From: Variovorax sp. OK212
GTDB lineage: Bacteria > Pseudomonadota > Gammaproteobacteria > Burkholderiales > Burkholderiaceae_C
Length of the DNA stretch: 64,000 bases
Assembly: GCF_900112425.1 (NCBI RefSeq)
Contig: NZ_FOLP01000025.1
Coordinates: 27,464 to 91,463, forward strand
Direction: 5' to 3'
Below are positions 8,901 to 16,467 of the stretch, piece by piece. The notes under the pieces were generated by a model. It did not search any database, was not told the DNA's origin, and saw only the letters and a list, made by a program, of their open reading frames with translations. Both the position numbers and the translations under genes were made by a program. How positions within the stretch are numbered: position 1 is the stretch's first letter; every line of letters starts with the position of its first letter.

Positions 8901-11900
8901 GCTTACCAGTTCATAGCCGTCCACTGCGAATTGCAGGCCACTGAATTTTTGCGCACCGTTCATGGTGACGGTGCCACCGGTGCCGTTGAACACGCCGAAG
9001 TCGTGCGCCCAGGCCTGGCTCGCCGTGCCGTCGGTCGTGGTCCAGTTGCTGTCGCCTGCATTCCAGACGCCGCTGCCGCCGTTGACCTTGCCATTGGGCT
9101 GCAGCACATTGCCATTCCAGAACCGCAAGGTGCCGGAGCTGGAGCCCACCACCAGGTTGACCTGCTTGTCGACGCTGGTCTGCACCGCCATGTCGCCGGC
9201 CTTGTAGCCCAGGGGCAGGTTGCCCAGGTCCAGGCCGTTGTCGGTGAGGCTGCCGCCGTAGTCGATCAATCGGTAGGCACCACGCCCGAAGCCGCCCGCG
9301 TCGGTGACGTTCAGCTTGCCATCCAGCGTCAAGTCGCCGGCGAGGTTGAGCAAGCGGGTGTCCGACGGCGCGCCCAGGGCCACGTCCAGGTTGCTGTTCG
9401 CACCAAGCACCAGCGAGGCTGCCGACAGGGTGCTGCCGCTGAGCAAGGCCAGATGGCCGCCGTCGGCGATTTTCACTGCCCCGGCCAGGGTGCCACCACC
9501 GGCCAGGGTCGCACCGCTGAGGACGTTGACACTTGCACTGTCCAGCCGGGTGCCGACATTCAACGTGCCGCCTTCAACGCGGGCGTTCCCGGTGGTCAGG
9601 CCGTTCTGGGTCTGGTCCAGCGTCCAGTTGCCAAGACCTCGCTTGACGAGGCTGCCAGTGAAGGTGGTAGTGCCGGTGACGGCCTTGGCGTAGAGCTGAT
9701 CACCCACACCGTCCAACGTCAGCGTGGAAGCCTGGGAATTCGCCTGCAATCGGCCCATGATGCTGGAGCCCGTGTACAGCGTGACCTCGTGGGCTTCATT
9801 GGCCTCGGAGGAGGGCAGGTTCACGTCGCCAATCAGCTTGCCTGCATTGCGTAGCGTGACGGCGGTGCCTCCGGCGTTCGAAGCCACCGCCACGCCTGCT
9901 GTCCCCTCGATCGTCGAATCGGCATCGTTGATCAGCGTGCCGCCCGAGACAAGGAACACGCCGCTCGCCTTGCCGGTGATTTTTCCGCCGCCCCTGTTGG
10001 TGACTGTTGTCCCGCTGTTTTGGACGTACACGGCATTGCCGATGGAGGCCGTGATAGCGGCCCCGTTGTTGTCTACCGTGTTGCCGCCGCTGCCCCACAC
10101 CGCTACGCCGGCTTGTACGCCCGAGATCGTGCCGCCCAATGTGTTGTTGACCGTGGCGGCTACCCCCCCCGTCACGGCGCCATAGCTACCTGCGGCGTTG
10201 GCTTGGATCGTGCCGCCTGTGTTCGTCACCGTGCCCCCATCGGCCAGGTCCACGCCACGTTTGTCGCCCTCGACCCGTCCGGTGGCCGCGTTGTTCACCG
10301 TGGCACCGCCTGTCTCTGAAATCACTGCCTTCTGGCCCGCAGCCGTTTGCGAAATGGTGCCCGCGTTGTTCAGCGTACCCGTGTTGTTGACGATGACCGC
10401 GTTACCGATGCTGACACCCGAGTCGACCGCCAGGGTGGCGCCGAGACGGTCTGTGTTGTCCACGGTCACGGTGCCGCTGCCCAGACCCGAACCGTGGGCA
10501 ACTGCCAGCGTGCCTGCGGCGACCTGCGTAGCGCCGCCGCGCGTCATGGCCTTGTCCAGTGTCCAGGTGCCCATGCCCTGCTTGACGAGGGTGCCGGCGC
10601 TGAAGCTGGTGTTGTCGCCGACAGCATTGGAGTAGAACTGCTGGCCCGTACCGTCCAGGGTGAGCGTGGACGCGGCGTTGCTGCCTATGCCCAGGCTTCC
10701 GGTGATGCTGGAGCCAGTGAACAGCGTGACCTGATGTGCTTGGGGCGGGTTCCGGAAATTCAGATTCACGCCGCCGATCAGCTGGCCCTTGTTGGTGAGC
10801 CTGGTGCCTCCGGACATGACGATCACCGCCGTATTGGCCTTGATCACTGAACCGACATCGTTGAGTATTTCGCCGCCGTTGTACAGGACGACGCCGCCAT
10901 TGACGCCCTCAATCGTCGCGCCGTTCAGGTTGTTGACGACGCCCAATGCCGTGCTGCTCAATGCGCCGATCGACACCCCCACGCTGCCGTTCGCGTCGGC
11001 GCTGATCTTGCTCGCGAGACCGTCATTGATCACGCTGCCCCCGGCGCCGAGGTAGACGCCCGATGCCTTGCCGGCGATGCTTGCGCCGGCCTCATTGGTG
11101 ACAGTCACGGAGGCTGTGGCAGATGTCGCGTACACGCCGTAGCCGAGGCTTGCGTTGGCGCCCGAACTGATGGCGCTGCCGGCGCCGGTATTGCGTACCG
11201 AGCCACCGCCGGTCAGCCAGATGCCGGCCTCCCCGCCTGCGATCGTGCCGCCTGTCTGGTTTGTCACCGTGCCAACGCCGTTGGTGACCTTGACACCCAT
11301 GGTGTTGGTGCCTGTGGCCGCAAGACGGCCACCGGTATTGTTGATGGTGCCCCCTCCGGCCTTCGTTTCGACGGCAATCTGGTTCGCACCCGTGCGCGTG
11401 ACGGTGCCCGAATTGTTCAGCGTGCCCCCGTTGTTGACGACGACCTGGTTGGTGATGCTGAAGCCAGCGTCGACCTGCAGCGTGGCAGCGGCCTTGCCCG
11501 TGTCGTCCACGGTGACGCTGCCCGTGCCCAGCGCCGTGTTGTTGGCGACAACCAGCGTTCCCGCGGCGACCTGCGTGGCGCCGCTGCGCGTCATGGCCTT
11601 GTCCAGGGTCCAGGTGCCGCTGCCGACCTTGACCACGCTGCCCGAGCCGAGCGTGGTGGTGCCGGTCACGGCGTTCGAATAAAGCTGATCGCCCAGGCCG
11701 TCCAGCGTGAGCGTGGAGGCGGCGTTGGTGCCGATGCCCAGGTTGCCCGTGATGCTGGAACCAGTGAACAGCGTGACCTTGTTGGTGCTGGCGCCGCGCA
11801 GCACCACATTGCCCACGAGGGCGCCAGCGTTGCTGAGTGTCGCGTTCCCGGCAATGACTTCCACCGCCGACTTGCCCTGGATGGTGGCGCCGGCGCCGTT

Positions 11901-13454
11901 GATCACCGTGCCCCCATTGATCAGGCGCACGCCTGCCGCGGGGCCCTTGATGAGGCTGCCCGCGCCGGTGTTGGTGACCGTGCCCGGCGCGCCACTGATG
12001 CCCACGCCAGCGGCAAGCGGGTCCATCCCATCGGCGCTGATCGTGCTGGCGGTGTTGGTGATCGTGCCGCCGTCGGCAAGGCTCACTCCGTAGAGCTTGC
12101 CCATGATGGTGCCGCCGCCCTGGTTGGTGACGGTGCCCAGGCCGCCGACGATCGCCACGCCGTGGCCGCCATCGAGGTTCTTCCCGTCCGTGGTCGCGCG
12201 GATGGTGCCGCCGGTGTTGGTCACGTCACCACTGAAGTCGAGCAGCACGCCGGCGGCCCCGCCCGTGATCGTTCCGGCCTGCGTGTTGACGACCGCTCCT
12301 GCGGCGGTGCCGAAGTACACGCCCATTCCATCCGCGGCAGTTGTGCTGATCTCGCCGCTGTTGGTCACCGTGCCATTGCCATTGAGCTGCACACCGGTTC
12401 CCGCGCCGGTGATCTTCCCCCCCGCCTGGTTGTTCACCGTGAGGGTGTCGCCCGGGTCCGCATACAGGTAGATGGCCCGTCCGCCGCTGCCAGGCGCCTG
12501 GATGGTGCCGGAGTTGGTGACCTGCGCAGTTCCGCCGCCGATGACCACTCCCTGGCCGTCGACGCCGCTGGCCTCGATCGTGCCGCTGTTGGTCACCGTG
12601 CCATTGCCGCCGCTGATGGCCACGCCTGTACCCCCAACACCGCTCGCGCCGATGACGCTGCCTGCGCCGATGTTGCTGACCGTGCCACCGGCTTCCATAT
12701 TGACGCCGGACCGGACACCTGTGATGAGGCCGGCATTCTTGTTGGTGACGTCCCCCGGCGCGTCGTGGATGTACACGGCCGAGCCGTCACTGCCAGTGGC
12801 CTCGATGGTGCTGGCATCGTTGGTCACGCTGCCGCCTGCGGCGAGTTGCACGCCGATGCTTTGCGCCGTGATCGTGCCGCCGGCCTCGTTGGTGACGGTG
12901 CCTGTCTTGCCCCAGATGTACACACCCTTGTCGTCACCATCTGCGGCCGCGGCGCTGATGGTGCCACCCGTGTTGGTCACCGTGCCGCCGTCGCTCAGGC
13001 TCACGCCGATATATTCGCCGACGATCCGTCCAGTGGCGGCGTTGTTCACCGTGGCGCCGCCCACATCGGAGCGGACCGCCGTATCGTCCACGGCGGTTCG
13101 CGAGATGGTGCCCGCGTTGTTCAGCGTGCCCCCGTTGTTGAGGATGATTTCGTTGCCGATGCTGACGCCGGAATTGATCTTCAGCGTGGCATTGCGATTG
13201 AGCGTGTTGTCCACGACGACGGAATCGGCGCCAAGCTGGGCGTCGGAGCCGACCACCAGAGGTCCGTCATCCACGATGGTCTGGGCATGGCTGCCCGCGC
13301 CTGTCAACGCCAGCGCCGCAACGGCCAGTGCACGCACCGCCGCGCCGCGACTGCGACCGCCGCGCCCGCGCTTGCCGCGACCACGGACGACTTCCGATAC
13401 GGCAACCCACGCGCCGATGGAACGGTTCCAGACACTCCGATAGCTGATGTTCAT
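5982..13454 (-). CDS. Giant type Va autotransporter with ESPR signal and autotransporter-associated beta-strand repeats
   Basis: A 2,490-residue surface protein. It begins with an extended signal peptide region (MNISYRSVWNRSIGAWVAV) followed by a basic stretch, a hydrophobic core and a likely cleavage site after GAGSHA. The passenger is a long Gly/Asn/Thr-rich beta-helix built of short turns such as GTVTNTGG. It includes repeated ~100-residue modules (TLTLDG, SGTWTLD, AAGTL, NNGGTLNNSG) typical of PATR-containing autotransporters. A Pro-rich linker (codons near 6950-7035) precedes a C-terminal ~290-residue autotransporter beta-barrel ending in KMRW. ATG 13454 gives the canonical ESPR start; a further upstream ATG would spoil it. 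A palindromic operator lies 74 bases upstream. No protease or lipase motif is seen in the passenger, so an adhesin or aggregation role is most likely. Confidence 0.92.
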   Translation of the reverse strand: MNISYRSVWNRSIGAWVAVSEVVRGRGKRGRGGRSRGAAVRALAVAALALTGAGSHAQTIVDDGPLVVGSDAQLGADSVVVDNTLNRNATLKINSGVSIGNEIILNNGGTLNNAGTISRTAVDDTAVRSDVGGATVNNAATGRIVGEYIGVSLSDGGTVTNTGGTISAAAADGDDKGVYIWGKTGTVTNEAGGTITAQSIGVQLAAGGSVTNDASTIEATGSDGSAVYIHDAPGDVTNKNAGLITGVRSGVNMEAGGTVSNIGAGSVIGASGVGGTGVAISGGNGTVTNSGTIEASGVDGQGVVIGGGTAQVTNSGTIQAPGSGGRAIYLYADPGDTLTVNNQAGGKITGAGTGVQLNGNGTVTNSGEISTTAADGMGVYFGTAAGAVVNTQAGTITGGAAGVLLDFSGDVTNTGGTIRATTDGKNLDGGHGVAIVGGLGTVTNQGGGTIMGKLYGVSLADGGTITNTASTISADGMDPLAAGVGISGAPGTVTNTGAGSLIKGPAAGVRLINGGTVINGAGATIQGKSAVEVIAGNATLSNAGALVGNVVLRGASTNKVTLFTGSSITGNLGIGTNAASTLTLDGLGDQLYSNAVTGTTTLGSGSVVKVGSGTWTLDKAMTRSGATQVAAGTLVVANNTALGTGSVTVDDTGKAAATLQVDAGFSITNQVVVNNGGTLNNSGTVTRTGANQIAVETKAGGGTINNTGGRLAATGTNTMGVKVTNGVGTVTNQTGGTIAGGEAGIWLTGGGSVRNTGAGSAISSGANASLGYGVYATSATASVTVTNEAGASIAGKASGVYLGAGGSVINDGLASKISADANGSVGVSIGALSSTALGVVNNLNGATIEGVNGGVVLYNGGEILNDVGSVIKANTAVIVMSGGTRLTNKGQLIGGVNLNFRNPPQAHQVTLFTGSSITGSLGIGSNAASTLTLDGTGQQFYSNAVGDNTSFSAGTLVKQGMGTWTLDKAMTRGGATQVAAGTLAVAHGSGLGSGTVTVDNTDRLGATLAVDSGVSIGNAVIVNNTGTLNNAGTISQTAAGQKAVISETGGATVNNAATGRVEGDKRGVDLADGGTVTNTGGTIQANAAGSYGAVTGGVAATVNNTLGGTISGVQAGVAVWGSGGNTVDNNGAAITASIGNAVYVQNSGTTVTNRGGGKITGKASGVFLVSGGTLINDADSTIEGTAGVAVASNAGGTAVTLRNAGKLIGDVNLPSSEANEAHEVTLYTGSSIMGRLQANSQASTLTLDGVGDQLYAKAVTGTTTFTGSLVKRGLGNWTLDQTQNGLTTGNARVEGGTLNVGTRLDSASVNVLSGATLAGGGTLAGAVKIADGGHLALLSGSTLSAASLVLGANSNLDVALGAPSDTRLLNLAGDLTLDGKLNVTDAGGFGRGAYRLIDYGGSLTDNGLDLGNLPLGYKAGDMAVQTSVDKQVNLVVGSSSGTLRFWNGNVLQPNGKVNGGSGVWNAGDSNWTTTDGTASQAWAHDFGVFNGTGGTVTMNGAQKFSGLQFAVDGYELVSGAGGKLTALNDSDGYAQIRVDPGVTARIAVAIDGDGQLDKRDRGTLVLSGNNSYTGGTAVHGGTLVAGSNTALGTGTVTVDNAGDFGARLQIASGLSIANEIILNNLGRLDNAGLIERTAPDSAAVHSQTGGAIVNNLADGVISGYSQGVMMDQGGTVNNQGGKVRALTTGNAIETSGAAGTVNNTGGGMVSGRFAGVAMYAGGKVSNIASTIFADMQTASGVYIEGGDAIVSNTGGGRIEGGGTGINTSTNTATVINGVGSTIKGQGVAVHAFRGDVTLSNSGQMFGNVFLDGTGTHKITLYTGSSVTGDLRIGTNAATTLTLDGAGSQRYSDAVTGATIFNGTLIKQGSGTWTLDRASARSGGTSLKAGRLNLGDSMALGTGTLSMDDGTTLGFAADGLTIANAIHMTGSNDPVIDTGAFNETLAGVISGGGFLTKQGTGTLTLAGANVYTGATNVAAGTLRAGAANTFASSSAHSVAAGATLDTDGFNQTVAALANAGTVNLRSAGGAVGSTLTVTGPYVGNNGVLQVATALGDSTSISDRLLLSGAGAVASGSTQVKVTNVAGLGALTTGNGIPVVVTEKGARIEANAFSLPGGHVDAGAFEYRLTANASGAWLNSNVPPVDPMNPADPVSPANPVGSGTPGPSAPLYRAEVPLIAALPEQLREANLAMLANRSQRVGDSVGANAPAGSRQAWGRVLSVQRDIAQGGAVSPHSRGRLTGFQAGTDLFVGGSADAQWQVGVYVGQLDGDMSASGFARGIANLQAGRNTLRNQYLGAYGSYQGSSGLYAEAVLQAARHRYGVEAITSSSANGKGSSLLASLEVGQSFELAPGWRVEPQLQLIHQSLDLNDLALGGLTTVGQNTKSGWSLRTGIRVQGELATAIGTLKPYGRLNVYKSPNGTDSASYRTPAALTVIGTPTGGTRTEVAMGATLALSERTSLYGEIGQLNASGGNTRTEGGVNASVGLKMRW
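7740..11800 (-). repeat. Degenerate long modules inside the autotransporter passenger
   Basis: Four related coding modules recur in the passenger. Each contains a hairpin-turn block ending TLTLDG, a short Gly/Ser block ending in TWTLD (NWTLD in one copy), and, in the complete copies, an AAGTL block and a LNN(S/A)GT block. Their TLTLDG blocks lie near bases 11,700, 10,660, 9,710 and 7,930. They are diverged at the DNA level but close enough to permit recombinational length variation. A partial module without the first block lies near 8,560-8,740. Confidence 0.7.
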
Positions 13455-13527
13455 GACAGGAAATCTCTCCAGATGCGCGAGCTGCCCACGCATGAGGAGC
13501 AGCCGCAAGACAAGGACTGGAATTATT

Positions 13528-13541
13528 GTAATACGTATTAC
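13528..13541. promoter_or_regulatory. Perfect palindromic operator upstream of the autotransporter
   Basis: GTAATACGTATTAC is a 14-base perfect palindrome 74 bases upstream of the autotransporter ATG. Its 12-base core TAATACGTATTA is identical to the core of the palindrome at 14650-14665, next to the LacI-family gene. A-T-rich palindromes with a central CG are typical LacI-family operators. Binding is inferred. Confidence 0.65.
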
Positions 13542-13602
13542 TTTGATGATTCAGTCGATCCCGAAGCAATCATCTGGCTGGCTGAAACCGGCTTGAGGCC
13601 AG

Positions 13603-14586
13603 TTACATCGGCTCGACCTGCGCAGCCTTTGCGAGCGCCTGCAGCTTCAAGGTGTCCGCGGCATAGAAACGCGCGGCGTCGAGCAGTGACATGGGCAGCG
13701 GGACGGCCCCCCCAGCAGCACCGATGGTCTTGCGCACGTCCGCATTGCCGAGCGCCCGCGTGACGATCTTGTGCAGCTGCACGCTGGCACTCTCGCTCAT
13801 CGCGGCAGGCACCAGCAGGCCGACCCAGATGCTCGGGCGACCGATGGCAGGTGCGGCTCGGCTTTCGTCGAAGGTCGCAGCGGCGGGGAACCGCTCGAGC
13901 CGCCGCGCGGACGAGACGCCCAGCACCTTCAACTTGCCGCCGGCGACCATGCTGCCCAGCAGCGCGTCGACGGGCATCACCGCGAAGTCGATGACGCCGC
14001 CCTGAAGGTCGGTCAGCATGGGCAAGCCCCCGCGGTAAGGCACGTGCGTAGCCTGGATGCCCGTCGCGGACAGCAACGTCTGCGTCACGAGGTGGAACAA
14101 CGAGCCTTGCCCCGTGCTGCCGTAGCTCATGGGCCCTTCGCCGCCTTTGCGCGCCAGTGCAATGAGTTCGTCAAGATTGTTTGCAGGCAAGTCACGGCGC
14201 GCGTACAGCGCCAGCGGCGAATCGTTGATCAGGCCCAGGAGCCGGAAATCCGTGGGCTTGTATCGGACAGCGCGCAGGGTGAGCGGTGCGAGCACCGTCT
14301 CGGAGGGCGATCCCACGAAGAGCGTGCTGCCGTCGGGCACGGCCGCCAGCAAGCGGTTGGCGGCAATGGAGCCGCTGGCCCCGGCGACGTTTTCCACCAC
14401 CGCGACACGCCCCAGCCCCTGACCCAGCGCCGGGGCAACAGCCCGCGCGAACACATCCGTCACGCCTCCGGCAGGCTGCGCCACCAGGATGGTGAGAGTG
14501 CCGGTACCGGCGAGGGCGCGGGGGGCGCCGGCGAGCAGCGCTGCGCCCATGCCCGACAAGGCGATCGCACGGCGCGAGATGGTCAT
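13603..14586 (-). CDS. Bug-family (TctC-like) periplasmic solute-binding protein
   Basis: A 327-residue extracytoplasmic receptor of the tripartite tricarboxylate transporter type, normally binding carboxylates or related small acids. It has a signal peptide with a basic start (TISRRAIALSG) and probable cleavage after RALA. Family motifs include the opening VAQPAGGVTD, PDGSTLFVG, YGSTGQGSLFH, and VPYRGGLPMLTDLQGG in the ligand-binding half. Start ATG 14586 has AAGGA 7 bases upstream. No TctA/TctB membrane genes are nearby, as is usual for the many orphan Bug proteins of betaproteobacteria. It is divergent from the LacI-family gene and shares its operator region, so its ligand may also be the regulator's effector. 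Confidence 0.9.
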   Translation of the reverse strand: MTISRRAIALSGMGAALLAGAPRALAGTGTLTILVAQPAGGVTDVFARAVAPALGQGLGRVAVVENVAGASGSIAANRLLAAVPDGSTLFVGSPSETVLAPLTLRAVRYKPTDFRLLGLINDSPLALYARRDLPANNLDELIALARKGGEGPMSYGSTGQGSLFHLVTQTLLSATGIQATHVPYRGGLPMLTDLQGGVIDFAVMPVDALLGSMVAGGKLKVLGVSSARRLERFPAAATFDESRAAPAIGRPSIWVGLLVPAAMSESASVQLHKIVTRALGNADVRKTIGAAGGAVPLPMSLLDAARFYAADTLKLQALAKAAQVEPM

Positions 14587-14649
14587 GGCGGAATCCTTCG
14601 TTTTTCGGGGCATCATCCGGACTGATACCTCTTGGAATCGGAGGTTGGA

Positions 14650-14665
14650 AATAATACGTATTATT
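14650..14665. promoter_or_regulatory. Perfect palindromic operator in the Bug/LacI divergent gap
   Basis: AATAATACGTATTATT is a 16-base perfect palindrome centred at 14657/14658. It lies 64 bases upstream of the Bug ATG and 15 bases upstream of the LacI-family ATG. Occupancy there would be expected to repress both genes, including autorepression. It shares TAATACGTATTA with the site before the autotransporter. Confidence 0.7.
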
Positions 14666-14679
14666 GGTGACAGTCAAGC

Positions 14680-15768
14680 ATGAAAAATCCCACGGCCGGC
14701 AAACCCGCTCCCATCGGGGCCGGCCCCTCGGGGGTATCCGGCAGCAAGGCCAAGGCGCCTGCGCGGGGCCAGCGACGCCCCACGCAGCGTGACATTGCCC
14801 TTGCCACGGGCTTGTCGCAGACCGCCGTGTCCCTGGTACTCAACCGCGTGGAGCCGTCCACGGTGTCGGCCGAGGCGCGCGAGCTGATCTTGCAGACCGC
14901 ACAGCGGCTGGGCTATGTGCCCAACCGCATGGCCCGCAACCTCCAGTCCGCGCGAACGCACACGCTGGCGTGCATCATCCCGGACATCACGAACCCGACT
15001 TTTCCCGCCCTTGTGCGGGGTTTCCAGTCCGCTGCCGACGCGGCAGGCTACGACACGATGATCTTCGACACCGACGGCACGCTCGAGCGCGAGCGCCGGG
15101 CGTTGCAGTGGCTGTCGCAGGGGCATGTGGACGGCGTGATGGCGCTGTTCTTTCACTTCGACGCAGCCGATCTGGCGCAGGCACTGCACGGTCGCGTTGC
15201 CGTGGTCCAGATGGTCAGCGAGTACCGGCCGTCCGGCGACATCGACCAGGTCTATATCGACAACGCAGCGGCCGCGCAGGCCATGACACAGGCCCTGATC
15301 GACAAAGGGCATCAGCGCATCGCCATGCTGTCCTGCCCGAGGGGCCCGGGCGCGGAACGCCAGCGAGGCTTTCATGCCGCGATGCAGAAGGCGGGGCTTT
15401 CAGCCAGTCTCATTACCGCCGACGACTTCACACAAGCGGCGGGCTTGCGTGCCATGCAAGCCGAGTTGGCAGAGCACTTCCATTGCAGCGCCGTGTTCGC
15501 GGCCAACGATCTGCTGGCGATCGGAGCCATGGCAGCGTTGCGCGCGGCAGGCCGACGCATTCCCGACGATGTCGCGGTGGCCGGCTTCGACGACATTCCC
15601 TCTGCGCAATTGCTGCACCCCGCCTTGACCACGGTGCGCCGCTTCGAACACGAGATGGGCCACTTTGCAGCCGAGTTGCTGATCGCACGGTTGGACGGCC
15701 TCGACGCGGACCAACCGGGCCGCGGCTTTGAGCGACCTTTCGAACTGGTCATGCGCGACTCGGCCTGA
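14680..15768 (+). CDS. LacI/GalR-family transcriptional regulator
   Basis: A 362-residue regulator with a typical LacI layout after a ~30-residue basic N-terminal extension. The helix-turn-helix spans about residues 34-55 (RPTQRDIALATGLSQTAVSL), with a hinge-type segment ending RMARNLQSARTHTLA. A periplasmic-binding-protein-like effector domain runs from about residue 75 (IIPDITNPTFPALVRGF ... VFAANDLLAIGAM ... VAGFDDIPSAQLL). It is divergent from the Bug receptor, with a perfect palindrome in the gap. The same palindrome core recurs before the autotransporter gene. The effector is unknown. The long extension before the HTH leaves some doubt about the exact start. Confidence 0.9.
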   Translation: MKNPTAGKPAPIGAGPSGVSGSKAKAPARGQRRPTQRDIALATGLSQTAVSLVLNRVEPSTVSAEARELILQTAQRLGYVPNRMARNLQSARTHTLACIIPDITNPTFPALVRGFQSAADAAGYDTMIFDTDGTLERERRALQWLSQGHVDGVMALFFHFDAADLAQALHGRVAVVQMVSEYRPSGDIDQVYIDNAAAAQAMTQALIDKGHQRIAMLSCPRGPGAERQRGFHAAMQKAGLSASLITADDFTQAAGLRAMQAELAEHFHCSAVFAANDLLAIGAMAALRAAGRRIPDDVAVAGFDDIPSAQLLHPALTTVRRFEHEMGHFAAELLIARLDGLDADQPGRGFERPFELVMRDSA

Positions 15769-15769
15769 T

Positions 15770-15789
15770 GGCTTCTCGGAATTGAAGCC
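15770..15789 (+). terminator. Weak hairpin after the LacI-family gene
   Basis: GGCTTC and GAAGCC form a 6-base stem with an 8-base loop directly after the stop codon. There is no U tract, so the terminator call is weak. Confidence 0.3.
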
Positions 15790-15880
15790 GCGTGATTCCT
15801 GAATCTTCCTGGATCACTACTGTTGGGTGCACCCTGCGCTGAAGACGGGCCGCGAAACTCGCAGCCCGCCAGACCAGCTG

Positions 15881-16153
15881 CTAACCGCCGTTCTCAGGCA
15901 TTCCATGCCGCGCCTTCTCGCTCAACTGAAACAGCTCCCCCGCCTTGCGCGCTAATTCAGCCGCAAGCCAAAGCACGTTGTCCAGTTGTCGCGGCCCCGT
16001 GCCGCTGCACCAGTCGATGTTTTCCCCGTGGCAGACTCACAGCAGGGCTTCGAGTTGAGAAAGTGTGTTTGCGAGCAGGTCCGCCGGGTCTTGCGCGGTT
16101 GCGTCGGGGGAAGTTCGAGGCGAGGGGGCCGCGGCTATAGTCTTGGCAGCCAT
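15881..16153 (-). pseudogene. Small gene interrupted by an in-frame TGA
   Basis: Read from ATG 16153, a 90-codon frame runs to TAG at 15881-15883 but is broken at codon 39 by TGA (16037-16039). The first half begins MAAKTIAAAPSP and ends DLLANTLSQLEALL. The second half resumes VCHGENIDWC and continues through a helical stretch, RQLDNVLWLAAELARKAGEL. Both halves have protein-like composition in the same frame, and AGGA lies 11 bases before the ATG. It looks like a small helical protein with one nonsense change. Stop read-through cannot be excluded. I do not recognise the family with certainty. A stable hairpin lies in its leader. Confidence 0.5.
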
Positions 16154-16467
16154 TTTTGTGCGGTCCTTTAGAGGTTGTTGCACTTCTTTGGTTAGCCGGT
16201 CGGGGTGTTACTAGCACCCCGGCCGTCGCCTTTGATACCTCGCGTCTGCGTCGCTGCTTGTTCAGCACCGACAACCCGCCGCGAGGCGCGCGGTTCTTCA
16301 GTTATTCATTCATCCGGTTGGTGGTAGCGGCTCCTTGTTCCCCTTGCTGGGACAGTGAGTGACTGGGGCATTCGCTGTAGACAACGGCGCCCGCCGCGCG
16401 GCGATCGCGCCAACAAATGCAGCTTCGGCTGCATGGCGCGCCACCCGCACGCATCGCGCGCGCCGCC
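16154..16467. other. Non-coding stretch between the broken small gene and the M50 protease gene
   Basis: These ~310 bases hold the leader hairpin at 16197-16225 and a mixed-composition remainder without a convincing gene. A frame of about 105 codons on the minus strand (16274-15957) crosses the hairpin and the small gene in another frame, but its composition and position make it a poor candidate. Upstream signals for the small gene are expected here. The M50 gene ends at 16468, so its terminator should also lie here, though I see no clear one. Confidence 0.5.
16197..16225 (-). promoter_or_regulatory. Strong hairpin in the leader of the broken small gene
   Basis: CGGTCGGGGTG and CACCCCGGCCG pair over 11 bases with one G-T type imperfection, around a 7-base TTACTAG loop. 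The hairpin ends about 44 bases upstream of the small gene's ATG in the direction of transcription. It lacks a following U tract in either direction, so it is more likely a leader structure or repressor site than a terminator. Confidence 0.5.

Noticed and set aside
5982..13454. Repetitive DNA that might look like CRISPR or satellite repeats
   Set aside because: The periodicity is at the protein level, with degenerate units and no constant repeat/spacer lengths. It belongs to the autotransporter passenger.
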